Assembly: GCA_035236585.1 (NCBI GenBank)
Contig: CP141127.1
Coordinates: 52,140,001 to 52,204,000, forward strand
DNA: 64,000 nucleotides
Direction: 5' to 3'
DNA from: Warburgia ugandensis
Taxonomy: Eukaryota > Streptophyta > Magnoliopsida > Canellales > Canellaceae
The translations under genes were made by a program, and so were the position numbers. The notes under the pieces were generated by a model. That model did not search any database. It was not told where the DNA came from and worked only from the letters and a program-made list of their open reading frames with translations. This document shows positions 9,182 through 21,101 of the stretch, piece after piece (positions within the stretch are counted from its first letter, which is position 1; each line of letters starts with the position of its first letter).

Positions 9182-11467
9182 GGTTCCAGGGAATTTAGAA
9201 CAATATGGACGGTGGGATTTGTGAAATTTGATCTGGAATGGAGTGGCTAATTGAACTTACGGCTCTTGGTACTATTTTAGAGAGAGGAGAGAGAAAGTGG
9301 GAAAAACAGAGAGATTAGGGGACATGGGGGAGGAGTTTTGCTCTAATTTTCCAGGGGAGAGCAGGGGATTTCTTGTTGAAGTTGCAAAAATTTTGTAAAA
9401 ATTTCAGATTTATTTGTAGGTAAGTTTTTTATTTTTAAATTAATTTTTCATAAAAATATGCTTCTTTGTTTTTATTATTTTATTTATGGGCCAAGTTTCC
9501 ACCTCCATTGCAATCCACTAGTGCATCGATCAATTATTCTTTCTTCCAGAAAATTGCCCCACTTTCTGGGCCCCACTTTCATGTGAAAAAGCATTTGGCC
9601 CTTTTACTCATAAAAATGGAGAAAAATGGATATTATTTATCCAAACTCGGATTCTAGTGGACTCAATGGTGCCGGAATCGATTTTTCGAGTACCTTTCTA
9701 TTTTTTGAGTAAATTCCAAACATTCAAATCTTAAATCTTGGTTATGGATGAAAATGACTGTTTTACCCTTTTGTGTAGAAAATTGAGATTTTTTTGTTCA
9801 AACTCAGAATTTGAAGAAATCAGGGTCGTTTGATTCGATCTTTCATGTGGAATCTAGTCACAATTGAATCTCTATGAAACGATATTTGCTTTTAAGCTAA
9901 TGTTCCAGCCCGATCTTTTGAAATTTCAATCTCTCATTGATTTTCTCAAATCAATTTGAGAAAATTGGGGTTCTAACACAATGCCAAAATAATGCATGGC
10001 CTTAAAAGTCCCCAGGCTCAAGCCCAAATCACATGGAGTCTGAGAAGCTTCCAGACACATCATTCTAAATTTTAAAAGCCTTTGTATGACTCTTGGCACA
10101 ATGTCTGATCACTTTAAGTTGTTAGAATCGCAAGGTATGATGCCGAAGCATTACATTTCCTTGGATGTCCCAAGGCATAAAGTCAAATATGTTTGAGTAC
10201 TGGGATGTTGTCAAGCACAACGTTAAGACTTTTCAAGCCGTTGGTTGATCCTTGGCACAATGTCTTTGCACGTTAAGCCCTGACAAGTCCCGTGGTAAAG
10301 CATCAAAACATACGTTCCTTGGTAGTCCCGAAGCAACATGTCAAATCGCTTCGAGTCACGGGAAGTTTCCAGGCACAACGTCTAGGAATTTTCAGCCTTT
10401 CAATGATCCCTGGCACAATTTCTGAGCGCTTTAAAAGTGGAAGTCCCAGGGCCAAATTTTAAAACCAAACATGTCCGAGCGAGTGCCTAGGCCCAAAGTT
10501 AAATCACTTCGAGTCCTGGGAGGTTGCAAAATGCAATGTTTAGACTTTTCATGCCATTGGAGGATCCTTTGTGGAATGATGAGATCATACTAGATCCCAT
10601 CACTATTAACTCCATCCAACTCATCCATAGTATTTGATCATGCTTGATCTTACCGATCGAGAAAGTTCCTTTACAAATTTTAGGTTACTTCTACCACAAA
10701 GGGTTGATTTCTTCTTTTATCATAGATGTGTCATATTAAACCCTCAATTTCACATATCCTTGTCATTATAACGTAAATAGATCAGATCCTTAAGGTCTGA
10801 GGTCTTCGAGATCATGGAAGTAAGAGTCTTATTTTCTTTAAACAAAAGTTTCTTGCAATATTTCCTAAATTCTATTATTTCATATGCAATTAGACATCAT
10901 AAGCTTTTCGTAGCTTCTTTCCAGTCGTGATTTGGGGCTCAGATGAGTCCGGATTCAAGTTTGAAGTCCGCAGTCGTTCGACGGTCCAAATTTGATCTGG
11001 CTGTTAGAACAGGACAAAACCGGTCATCCCGCCCTATTACCACCAGTGGAAATGAGGTGGTGACCTGTAAATGGTGAGACGATCTAGACCAGACTGTAAA
11101 ATCACCATCCTGCATTTCTGCTTCAAATTGGGCCATCATATCTCCGCGAAATTTGATGTCATTTCATATCTAAGGGTTCTGAACCCTTCTGAATCTATTC
11201 GACGGTTCGGATTTTTCATGTGAGACCTCCATGATGCAGATATGGAGGCATTTTCTCTAGAACTTGATTTTCCAAAGCATTAACAGAAAATCCAATCGGG
11301 TGAAATTAAAATGACATAAACTGAATCCTGCACGATACCCTCCTGCCTGATTTGCTCAGAATTGATGCCAAAATAAATAAATCCTCGCCGTATGCCATAA
11401 CACACCAAATAAATCTTGATTTGTCCTTTTCTGTTTATTGAATCGTTGGATCTTGAAATTACTTTGG
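9182..11467 (+). repeat. Satellite monomer L5 (complete)
   Basis: 2286 bp. It carries the same 9-bp CCGG-flanked deletion as L3 (near 11020) but has type B linked variants. A cluster of private changes lies at about 9853-9880 (AATCTAGTCACAATTGAATC for AATCTGCCTACGATTTAATC). Its GGATTTCTTGTTGAAG (near 9366) reappears in reverse in R1. Its GTAGGTAAG, TTTTTTATTTTTAAA and CTTCTTTG (9417-9470) reappear in reverse in R14. It is the left-arm copy with the clearest counterparts across the inversion. Confidence 0.96.
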
Positions 11468-13773
11468 GGTTCCAGGAAATTTAGAACAATATGGACGGTG
11501 GGATTTGTGAAATTTGATCTGGAATGGAGTGGCTAATTGAACTTACGGCTCTTGGTACTATTTTAGAGAGAGGAGAGAGAAAGTGGGAAAAACAGAGAGA
11601 TTAGGGGACATGGGGGAGGAGTTTTGCTCTAATTTTCCAGGAGAGTGTAGGGGATTTCGTGCTGAAGTTGCAGAAATTTTGTAAAATTTTCAGATTTATT
11701 TGTAGGCAAGTTTTTTAATTCTAAATTAATTTTTCATAAAAATCTGCTTCTTTCTTTTTATTATTTTATTTATGGGCCGAGTTTCCACCTCCATTGCAAT
11801 CTACTGGTGCATTGCTCAATTATTCTTTCTTCCGGAAAATTGCCCCACTTTCTGGGCCCCACTTTCTTGTGAAAAAAGCATTTGGCCCTTTTACTCATAA
11901 AAATGGAGAAAAATGGTTATTATTTATCCAAACTCGGATTCTAGTGGACTCAATGGTGCCGAAATCGATTTTTCGAGTACCTTTCTATTTTTTGAGTAAA
12001 TTCCAAACATTCAAATCTTAAATCTTGGTTATGGATGAAAATGACTGTTTTACCCTTTTGTGTAGAAAATTGAGATTTTTTTGTTCAAACTCAGAATTTG
12101 AAGAAATCAGGGTCGTTTGATTCGATCTTTCATGTGGAATCTGCCTACGATTTAATCTCTATGAAATGATATTTGCTTTTAAGCTAATGTTCCAGCCCGA
12201 TCTTTTGAAATTTCAATCTCTCATTGATTTTCTCAAATCAATTTGAGAAAATTGGGGTTCTAACACAATGCCAAAATAATGCATGTCCTTAAAAGTCCCC
12301 AGGCTCAAGCCCAAATCACATGGAGTCTGAGAAGCTTCCAGACACATCATTCTAAATTTTAAAAGCCTTTGTATGACTCTTGGCACAATGTCTGATCACT
12401 TTAAGTTGTTAGAATCGCAAGGTATGATGCCAAAGCATTACATTTCCTTGGATGTCCCAAGGCATAAAGTCAAATATGTTTGAGTACTGGGATGTTGTCA
12501 AGCACAACGTTCAGACTTTTCAAGCCGTTGGTTGATCCTTGGCACAATGTCTTTGCACGTTAAGCCCTGACAAGTCCCGTGGTAAAGCATCAAAACATAC
12601 GTTCCTTGGTAGTCCCGAAGCAACATGTCAAATCGCTTCGAGTCACGGGAAGTTTCCAGGCACAACGTCTAGGAATTTTGAGCCTTTCAATGATCCCTGG
12701 CACAATTTCTGAGCGCTTTAAAAGTGGAAGTCCCAGGGCCAAATTTTAAAACCAAACATGTCCGAGCGAGTGCCTAGGCCCAAAGTTAAATCACTTCGAG
12801 TCCTGGGAGGTTGCAAAATGCAATGTTTAGACTTTTCATGCCATTGGAGGATCCTTTGTGGAATGATGAGATCATACTAGATCCCATCACTATTAACTCC
12901 ATCCAACTCATCCATAGTATTTGATCATGCTTGATCTTACCGATCGAGAAAGTTCCTTTACAAATTTTAGGTTACTTCTACCACAAAGGGTTGATTTCTT
13001 CTTTTATCATAGATGTGTCATATTAAACCCTCAATTTCACATATCCTTGTCATTATAACGTAAATAGATCAGATCCTTAAGGTCTGAGGTCTTCGAGATC
13101 ATGGAAGTAAGAGTCTTATTTTCTTTAAACAAAAGTTTCTTGCAATATTTCCTAAATTCTATTATTTCATATGCAATTAGACATCATAAGCTTTTCGTAG
13201 CTTCTTTCCAGTCGTGATTTGGGGCTCAGATGAGTCCGGATTCAAGTTTGAAGTCCGCAGTCGTTCGACGGTCCAAATTTGATCTGGCTGTTAGAACAGG
13301 ACAAAACCGGCGGAACCGGTCATCCCGCCCTATTACCACCAGTGGAAATGAGGTGGTGACCTGTAAATGGTGAGACGATCTAGACCAGACTGTAAAATCA
13401 CCATCCTGCATTTCTGCTTCAAATTGGGCCATCATATCTCCGCGAAATTTGATGTTATTTCATATCTAAGGGTTTTGAACCCTTCTGAATCTATTCGACG
13501 GTTCGGATTTTTCATGTGAGACCTCCATGATGCAGATATGGAGGCATTTTCTCTAGAACTTGATTTTCCAAAGCATTAACAGAAAATCCAATCCGGTGAA
13601 ATTAAAATATATAAAAATGACATAAACTGAATCCTGCACGATACCCTCCTGCCTGATTTGCTCAGAATTGATGCCAAAATAAATAAATCCTCGCCGTATG
13701 CCATAACACACCAAATAAATCTTGATTTGTCCTTTTCTGTTTATTGAATCGTTGGATCTTGAAATTACTTTGG
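11468..13773 (+). repeat. Satellite monomer L6 (complete, locally divergent)
   Basis: 2306 bp. A 10-bp insertion lies at about 13606-13618 (AAAATATATAAAAATGAC in place of AAAATGAC), apparently a local A/T-rich duplication. A run of private substitutions lies at 11640-11865, including GGGCCGAGTTTCC, ATCTACTGGTGC, ATTGCTCAATT and CTTTCTTGTG. Outside that run it is a normal copy. Type B linked variants. It has TTTTGAGCC near 12678, which matches L7 and most of the right arm rather than L1-L5. Confidence 0.95.
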
Positions 13774-15273
13774 GGTTCCAGGGAATTTAGAACAATATGG
13801 ACGGTGGGATTTGTGAAATTTGATCTGGAATGGAGTGGCTAATTGAACTTACGGCTCTTGGTACTATTTTAGAGAGAGGAGAGAGAAAGTGGGAAAAACA
13901 GAGAGATTAGGGGACATGGGGGAGGAGTTTTGCTCTAATTTTCCAGGGGAGAGTAGGGATTTCGTGCTGAAGTTGCAAAAATTTTGTAAAAATTTCAGAT
14001 TTATTTGTAGGCAAGTTTTTTAATTTTAAATTAATTTTTCATAAAAATATGCTTCTTTCTTTTTATTATTTTATTTATGGGCCAAGTTTCCACCTCCATT
14101 GCAATCCACTAGTGCATCGATCAATTATTCTTTCTTCCAGAAAATTGCCCCACTTTCTGGGCCCCACTTTCATGTGAAAAAGCATTTGGCCCTTTTACTC
14201 ATAAAAATGGAGAAAAATGGATATTATTTATCCAAACTCAGATGCTAGTGGACTCAATGGTGCCTAATCGATTTTTCGAGTACCTTTCTATTTTTTGAGT
14301 AAATTCCAAACATTCAAATCTTAAATCTTGGTTATGGATGAAAATGACTGTTTTACCCTTTTGTGTAGAAAATTGAGATTTTTTTGTTCAAACTCAGAAT
14401 TTGAAGAAATCAGGGTCGTTTGATTCGATCTTTCATGTGGAATCTGCCTACGATTTAATCTCTATGAAATGATATTTGCTTTTAAGCTAATGTTCCAGCC
14501 CGATCTTTTGAAATTTCAATCTCTCATTGATTTTCTCAAATCAATTTGAGAAAATTGGGGTTCTAACACAATGCCAAAATAATGCATGTCCTTAAAAGTC
14601 TCCAGGCTCAAGCCCAAATCACATGGAGTCTGAGAAGCTTCCAGACACATCATTCTAAATTTTAAAAGCCTTTGTATGACTCTTGGCACAATGTCTGATC
14701 ACTTTAAGTTGTTAGAATCGCAAGGTATGATGCCAAAGCATTACATTTCCTTGGATGTCCCAAGGCATAAAGTCAAATATGTTTGAGTACTGGGATGTTC
14801 TCAAGCACAACGTTCAGACTTTTCAAGCCGTTGGTTGATCCTTGGCACAATGTCTTTGCACGTTAAGCCCTGACAAGTCCCGTGGTAAAGCATCAAAACA
14901 TACGTTCCTTGGTAGTCCCGAAGCAACATGTCAAATCGCTTCGAGTCACGGGAAGTTTCCAGGCACAACGTCTAGGAATTTTGAGCCTTTCAATGATCCC
15001 TGGCACAATTTCTGAGCGCTTTAAAAGTGGAAGTCCCAGGGCCAAATTTTAAAACCAAACATGTCCGAGCGAGTGCCTAGGCCCAAAGTTAAATCACTTC
15101 GAGTCCTGGGAGGTTGCAAAATGCAATGTTTAGACTTTTCATGCCATTGGAGGATCCTTTGTGGAATGATGAGATCATACTAGATCCCATCACTATTAAC
15201 TCCATCCAACTCATCCATAGTATTTGATCATGCTTGATCTTACCGATCGAGAAAGTTCCTTTACAAATTTTAG
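13774..15273 (+). repeat. Satellite monomer L7 (partial, cut by inversion)
   Basis: The first 1500 bp of a monomer, ending at the fold-back junction. One G is missing near 13954 (GAGAGTAGGGATTTC), it has GTGCCTAATCG near 14262 as in L3, and GTCTCCAGGCTC near 14598. These private states are not mirrored in R1, its inverted partner. TTTTGAGCC near 14979 is shared with L6 and the right arm. Confidence 0.95.
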
Positions 15274-15275
15274 TC
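15044..15275. other. Fold-back inversion junction and unpaired spacer
   Basis: The forward copy L7 reads normally through TTACAAATTTTAG, which ends at 15273 and corresponds to monomer position about 1502. Two bases, TC, follow and match neither arm. From 15276 the sequence is the reverse complement starting at monomer position about 1272 (GGCCCTGGGACTTCC). The left-arm partner of that point ends at 15043. The two arms are therefore inverted repeats separated by 232 bp: 230 bp of monomer sequence plus the TC. Similar A/T-rich words (AAATTT) lie close to both breakpoints. The right breakpoint falls inside the fourth subrepeat of the monomer. Confidence 0.93.
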
Positions 15276-16546
15276 GGCCCTGGGACTTCCACTTTTAAAG
15301 CGCTCAGAAATTGTGCCAGGGATCATTGAAAGGCTCAAAATTCCTAGACGTTGTGCCTGGAAACTTCCCGTGACTCGAAGCGATTTGACATGTTGCTTCG
15401 GGACTACCAAGGAACGTATGTTTTGATGCTTTACCACGGACTTGTCAGGGCTTAACGTGCAAAGACATTGTGCCAAGGATCAACCAACGGCTTGAAAAGT
15501 CTGAACGTTGTGCTTGAGAACATCCCAGTACTCAAACATATTTGACTTTATGCCTTGGGACATCCAAGGAAATGTAATGCTTTGCTATCATACCTTGCGA
15601 TTCTAACAACTTAAAGTGATCAGACATTGTGCCAAGAGTCATACAAAGGCTTTTAAAATTTAGAATGATGTGTCTGGAAGCTTCTCAGACTCCATGTGAT
15701 TTGGGCTTGAGCCCGGGGACTTTTAAGGACATGCATTATTTTGGCATTGTGTTAGAACCCCAATTTTCTCAAATTGATTTGAGAAAATCAATGAGAGATT
15801 GAAATTTCAAAAGATCGGGCTGGAACATTAGCTTAAAAGCAAATATCATTTCATAGAGATTAAATCGTAGGCAGATTCCACATGAAAGATCGAATCAAAC
15901 GACCCTGATTTCTTCAAATTCTGAGTTTGAACAAAAAAATCTCAATTTTCTACACAAAAGGGTAAAACAGACATTTTCATCCATAACCAAGATTTAAGAT
16001 TTGAATGTTTGGAATTTACTCAAAAATAGAAAGGTACTCGAAAAATCGATTCCGGCACCATTGAGTCCACTAGAATCCGAGTTTGGATAAATAATATCCA
16101 TTTTTCTCCATTTTTATGAGTAAAAGGGCCAAATGCTTTTTTCACATGAAAGTGGGGCCCAGAAAGTGGGGCAATTTTCTGGAAGAAAGAATAATTGATC
16201 GATGCACTAGTGGATTGCAATGGAGGTGGAAACTTGGCCCATAAATAAAATAATAAAAAGAAAGAAGCATATTTTTATGAAAAATTAATTTAAAATTAAA
16301 AAACTTGCCTACAAATAAATCTGAAATTTTTACAAAATTTTTGCAACTTCAACAAGAAATCCCCTGCTCTCCCCTGGAAAATTAGAGCAAAACTCCTCGC
16401 CCATGTCCCCTAATCTCTCTGTTTTTCCCACTTTCTCTCTCCTCTCTCTAAAATAGTACCAAGAGCCGTAAGTTCAATTAGCCACTCCATTCCAGATCAA
16501 ATTTCACAAATCCCACCGTCCATATTGTTCTAAATTCCCTGGAACC
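15276..16546 (-). repeat. Satellite monomer R1 (partial, first inverted copy)
   Basis: 1271 bp, running from monomer position about 1272 down to 1. Private states are CACGGACTTGTC (one G lost) near 15436 and TGCTTTGCTATCAT near 15580. It has TTCAACAAGAAATCCCCTGC near 16349, the exact reverse of L5 and unlike L7. It has the ACTCAAAA form of the frame near 16020, unlike R2-R11, which have ATTCAAAA. Confidence 0.95.
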
Positions 16547-18828
16547 CCAAAGTAATTTCAAGATCCAACGATTCAATAAACAGAAAAGGACAAATCAAGA
16601 TTTATTTGGTGTGTTATGGCATACGGCGAGGATTTATTTATTTTGGCATCAATTCTGAGCAAATCAGGTAGGAGGGTATCGTGCAGGATTCAGTTTATGT
16701 CATTTTAATTTCACCCGATTGGATTTTCTGTTAATGCTTTGGAAAATCAAGTTCTAGAGAAAATGCCTCCATATCTGCATCATGGAGGTCTCACATGAAA
16801 AATCCGAACCGTCGAATAGATTCAAAAGGGTTCAAAACCCTTAGATATGAAATAACATCAAATTTCGTGGAGATATGATGGCCCAATTTGAAGCAGAAAT
16901 GCAGGATGGTGATTTTACAGTCTGGTCTAGATCGTCTCACCATTTACAGGTCACCACCTCATTTCCACTGGTGGTAATAGGGCGGGATGACCGGTTCCGC
17001 CGGTTTTGTCCTGTTCTAACAGCCAGATCAAATTTGGACCGTCGAACGACTGCGGACTTCTAACTTGAGTCCGGACTCATCTGAGCCCCAAATCACGACT
17101 GGAAAGAAGCTACGAAAAGCTTATGATGTCTAATTGCATATGAAATAATAGAATTTAGGAAATATTGCAAGAAACTTTTGTTTAAAGAAAATAAGACTCT
17201 TACTTCCATGATCTCGAAGACCTCAGACCTTAAGGATCTGATCTATTTACGTTATAATGACAAGGATATGTGAAATTGAGGGTTTAATATGACACATCTA
17301 TGATAAAAGAAGAAATCAACCCTTTGTGGTAGAAGTAACCTAAAATTTGTAAAGGAACTTTCCCGATCAGTAAGATCAAGCATGATCAAATACTATGGAT
17401 GAGTTGGATGGAGTTAATAGTGATGGGATCTAGTATGATCTCATCATTCCACAAAGGATCCTCCAATGGCATGAAAAGTCTAAACATTGCATTTTGCAAC
17501 CTCCCAGGACTCGAAGTGATTTAACTTTGGGCCTAGGCACTCGCTCGGACATGTTTGGTTTTAAAATTTGGCCCTGGGACTTCCACTTTTAAAGCGCCCA
17601 GAAATTGTGCCAGGGATCATTGAAAGGCTCAAAATTCCTAGACGTTGTGCCTGGAAACTTCCCGTGACTCGAAGCGATTTGACATGTTGCTTCGGGACTA
17701 CCAAGGAACGTATGTTTTGATGCTTTACCACGGGACTTGTCAGGGCTTAACGTGCAAAGACATTGTGCCAAGGATCAACCAACGGCTTGAAAAGTCTGAA
17801 CGTTGTGCTTGAGAACATCCCAGTACTCAAACATATTTGACTTTATGCCTTGGGACATCCAAGGAAATGTAATGCTTTGGCATCATACCTTGCGATTCTA
17901 ACAACTTAAAGTGATCAGACATTGTGCCAAGAGTCATACAAAGGCTTTTAAAATTTAGAATGATGTGTCTGGAAGCTTCTCAGACTCCATGTGATTTGGG
18001 CTTGAGCCCGGGGACTTTTAAGGACATGCATTATTTTGGCATTGTGTTAGAACCCCAATTTTCTCAAATTGATTTGAGAAAATCAATGAGAGATTGAAAT
18101 TTCAAAAGATCGGGCTGGAACATTAGCTTAAAAGCAAATATCATTTCATAGAGATTAAATCGTAGGCAGATTCCACATGAAAGATCGAATCAAACGACCC
18201 TGATTTCTTCAAATTCTGAGTTTGAACAAAAAAATCTCAATTTTCTACACAAAAGGGTAAAACAGTCATTTTCATCCATAACCAAGATTTAAGATTTGAA
18301 TGTTTGGAATTTATTCAAAAAATAGAAAGGTACTCGAAAAATCGATTGCGGCACCATTGAGTCCACTAGAATCCGAGTTTGGATAAATAATATCCATTTT
18401 TCTCCATTTTTATGAGTAAAAGGGCCAAATGCTTTTTTCACATGAAAGTGGGGCAATTTTCTGGAAGAAAGAATAATTGATCGATGCACTAGTGGATTGC
18501 AATGGAGGTGGAAACTTGGCCCATAAATAAAATAATAAAAAGAAAGAAGCACATTTTTATGAAAAATTAATTTAAAATTAAAAAACTTGCCTACAAATAA
18601 ATCTGAAATTTTTACAAAATTTTTGCAACTTCAGCACGAAATCCCCTACTCTCCCCTGGAAAATTAGAGCAAAACTCCTCCCCCATGTCCCCTAATCTCT
18701 CTGTTTTTCCCACTTTCTCTCTCCTCTCTCTAAAATAGTACCAAGAGCCGTAAGTTCAATTAGCCACTCCATTCCAGATCAAATTTCACAAATCCCACCG
18801 TCCATATTGTTCTAAATTCCCTGGAACC
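16547..18828 (-). repeat. Satellite monomer R2 (complete)
   Basis: 2282 bp. A 14-bp deletion near 18450 removes one of two GTGGGGC direct repeats; R3 and R4 carry the same deletion. It is the first of the R2-R7 run that shares AAGAAGCACATTTTT and, except in R6, GATTGCGGCACC. Confidence 0.96.
16875..17063 (+). other. Recurrent 62-codon open frame (in R2), not called a gene
   Basis: An ATG-initiated frame of 62 codons on the strand opposite to the 75-codon frame. It is found open in roughly 19 monomers (for example 23713-23901 and 42069-42257). It is broken by a stop or shift in R7, R8, R10, R14, R15 and R17, and shortened by an in-frame 9-bp deletion in others. There is no recognisable family. 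The frequent breaks argue against selection for a protein. Confidence 0.3.
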
Positions 18829-21101
18829 CCAAAGTAATTTCAAGATCCAACGATTCAATAAACATTAAAGGACAAATCAAGATTTATTTGGTGTGTTATG
18901 GCATACGGCGAGGATTTATTTATTTTGGCATCAATTCTGAGCAAATCAGGTAGGAGGGTATCGTGCAGGATTCAGTTTATGTCATTTTAATTTCACCCGA
19001 ATGGATAATGCTTTGGAAAATCAAGTTCTAGAGAAAATGCCTCCATATCTGCATCATGGAGGTCTCACATGAAAAATCCGAACCGTCGAATAGATTCAAA
19101 AGGGTTCAGAACCCTTAGATATGAAATAACATCAAATTTCGCGGAGATATGATGGCCCAATTTGAAGCAGAAATGCAGGATGGTGATTTTACAGTCTGGT
19201 CTAGATCGTCTCACCATTTACAGGTCACCACCTCATTTCCACTGGTGGTAATAGGGCGGGATGACCGGTTCCGCCGGTTTTGTCCTGTTTTAACAGCCAG
19301 ATCAAATTTGGACCGTCGAACGACTGCGGACTTCTAACTTGAGTCCGGACTCATCTGAGCCCCAAATCACGACTGGAAAGAAGCTACGAAAAGCTTATGA
19401 TGTCTAATTGCATATGAAATAATAGAATTTAGGAAATATTGCAAGAAACTTTTGTTTAAAGAAAATAAGACTCTTACTTCCATGATCTCGAAGACCTCAG
19501 ACCTTAAGGATCTGATCTATTTACGTTATAATGACAAGGATATGTGAAATTGAGGGTTTAATATGACACATCTATGATAAAAGAAGAAATCAACCCTTTG
19601 TGGTAGAAGTAACCTAAAATTTGTAAAGGAACTTTCCCGATCAGTAAGATCAAGCATGATCAAATACTATGGATGAGTTGGATGGAGTTAATAGTGATGG
19701 GATCTAGTATGATCTCATCATTCCACAAAGGATCCTCCAATGGCATGAAAAGTCTAAACAGTGCATTTTGCAACCTCCCAGGACTCGAAGTGATTTAACT
19801 TTGGGCCTAGGCACTCGCTCGGACATGTTTGGTTTTAAAATTTGGCCCTGGGACTTCCACTTTTAAAGCGCTCAGAAATTGTGCCAGGGATCATTGAAGG
19901 GCTCAAAATTCCTAGACGTTGTGCCTGGAAACTTCCCGTGACTCGAAGCGATTTGACATGTTGCTTCGGGACTACCAAGGAACGTATGTTTTGATGCTTT
20001 ACCACGGGACTTGTCAGGGCTTAACGTGCAAAGACATTGTGCCAAGGATCAACCAACGGCTTGAAAAGTCTGAACGTTGTGCTTGAGAACATCCCAGTAC
20101 TCAAACATATTTGACTTTATGCCTTGGGACATCCAAGGAAATGTAATGCTTTGGCATCATACCTTGCGATTCTAACAACTTAAAGTGATCAGACATTGTG
20201 CCAAGAGTCATACAAAGGCTTTTAAAATTTAGAATGATGTGTCTGGAAGCTTCTCAGACTCCATGTGATTTGGGCTTGAGCCCGGGGACTTTTAAGGACA
20301 TGCATTATTTTGGCATTGTGTTAGAACCCCAATTTTCTCAAATTGATTTGAGAAAATCAATGAGAGATTGAAATTTCAAAAGATCGGGCTGGAACATTAG
20401 CTTAAAAGCAAATATCATTTCATAGAGATTAAATCGTAGGCAGATTCCACATGAAAGATCGAATCAAACGACCCTGATTTCTTCAAATTCTGAGTTTGAA
20501 CAAAAAAATCTCAATTTTCTACACAAAAGGGTAAAACAGTCATTTTCATCCATAACCAAGATTTAAGATTTGAATGTTTGGAATTTATTCAAAAAATAGA
20601 AAGGTACTCGAAAAATCGATTGCGGCACCATTGAGTCCACTAGAATCCGAGTTTGGATAAATAATATCCATTTTTCTCCATTTTTATGAGTAAAAGGGCC
20701 AAATGCTTTTTTCACATGAAAGTGGGGCAATTTTCTGGAAGAAAGAATAATTGATCGATGCACTAGTGGATTGCAATGGAGGTGGAAACTTGGCCCATAA
20801 ATAAAATAATAAAAAGAAAGAAGCACATTTTTATGAAAAATTAATTTAAAATTAAAAAACTTGCCTACAAATAAATCTGAAATTTTTACAAAATTTTTGC
20901 AACTTCAGCACGAAATCCCCTACTCTCCCTTGGAAAATTAGAGCAAAACTCCTCCCCCATGTCCCCTAATCTCTCTGTTTTTCCCACTTTCTCTCTCCTC
21001 TCTCTAAAATAGTACCAAGAGCCGTAAGTTCAATTAGCCACTCCATTCCAGATCAAATTTCACAAATCCCACCGTCCATATTGTTCTAAATTCCCTGAAC
21101 C
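18829..21101 (-). repeat. Satellite monomer R3 (complete, shortest copy)
   Basis: 2273 bp, the shortest full copy. It has the 14-bp GTGGGGC deletion (near 20726) and a second deletion of 10 bp near 19005 (GAATGGATAATGC, lacking TTTTCTGTTA). The copy ends in CCCTGAACC, with one G lost from the phase motif. Confidence 0.96.

Larger units (their letters stand above)
1..15273 (+). repeat. Left arm of a 2.3-kb satellite array (L1-L7)
   Basis: Seven head-to-tail copies of one monomer, phased on the motif GGTTCCAGGGAATTTAG seen at 1, 2296, 4592, 6877, 9182, 11468 (as GGTTCCAGGAAATTTAG) and 13774. The successive spacings are 2295, 2296, 2285, 2305, 2286 and 2306 bp. The seventh copy is cut at 15273. 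Copies align base for base over hundreds of bases and differ by scattered substitutions and a few indels. The array continues beyond the left edge of the window. No coding gene interrupts it. The strand assignment is arbitrary and simply takes the first copy as forward. Confidence 0.98.

Noticed and set aside
15044..15275. Junction as a fold-back sequencing chimera
   Set aside because: The arms carry different private variants close to the junction, so they do not come from one molecule read twice. An assembly join between two arrays is still possible and is noted under findings.
16875..17063. 62-codon frame as a real gene
   Set aside because: Stops or shifts in R7, R8, R10, R14, R15 and R17; no family resemblance; it covers inverted-repeat-rich satellite sequence.
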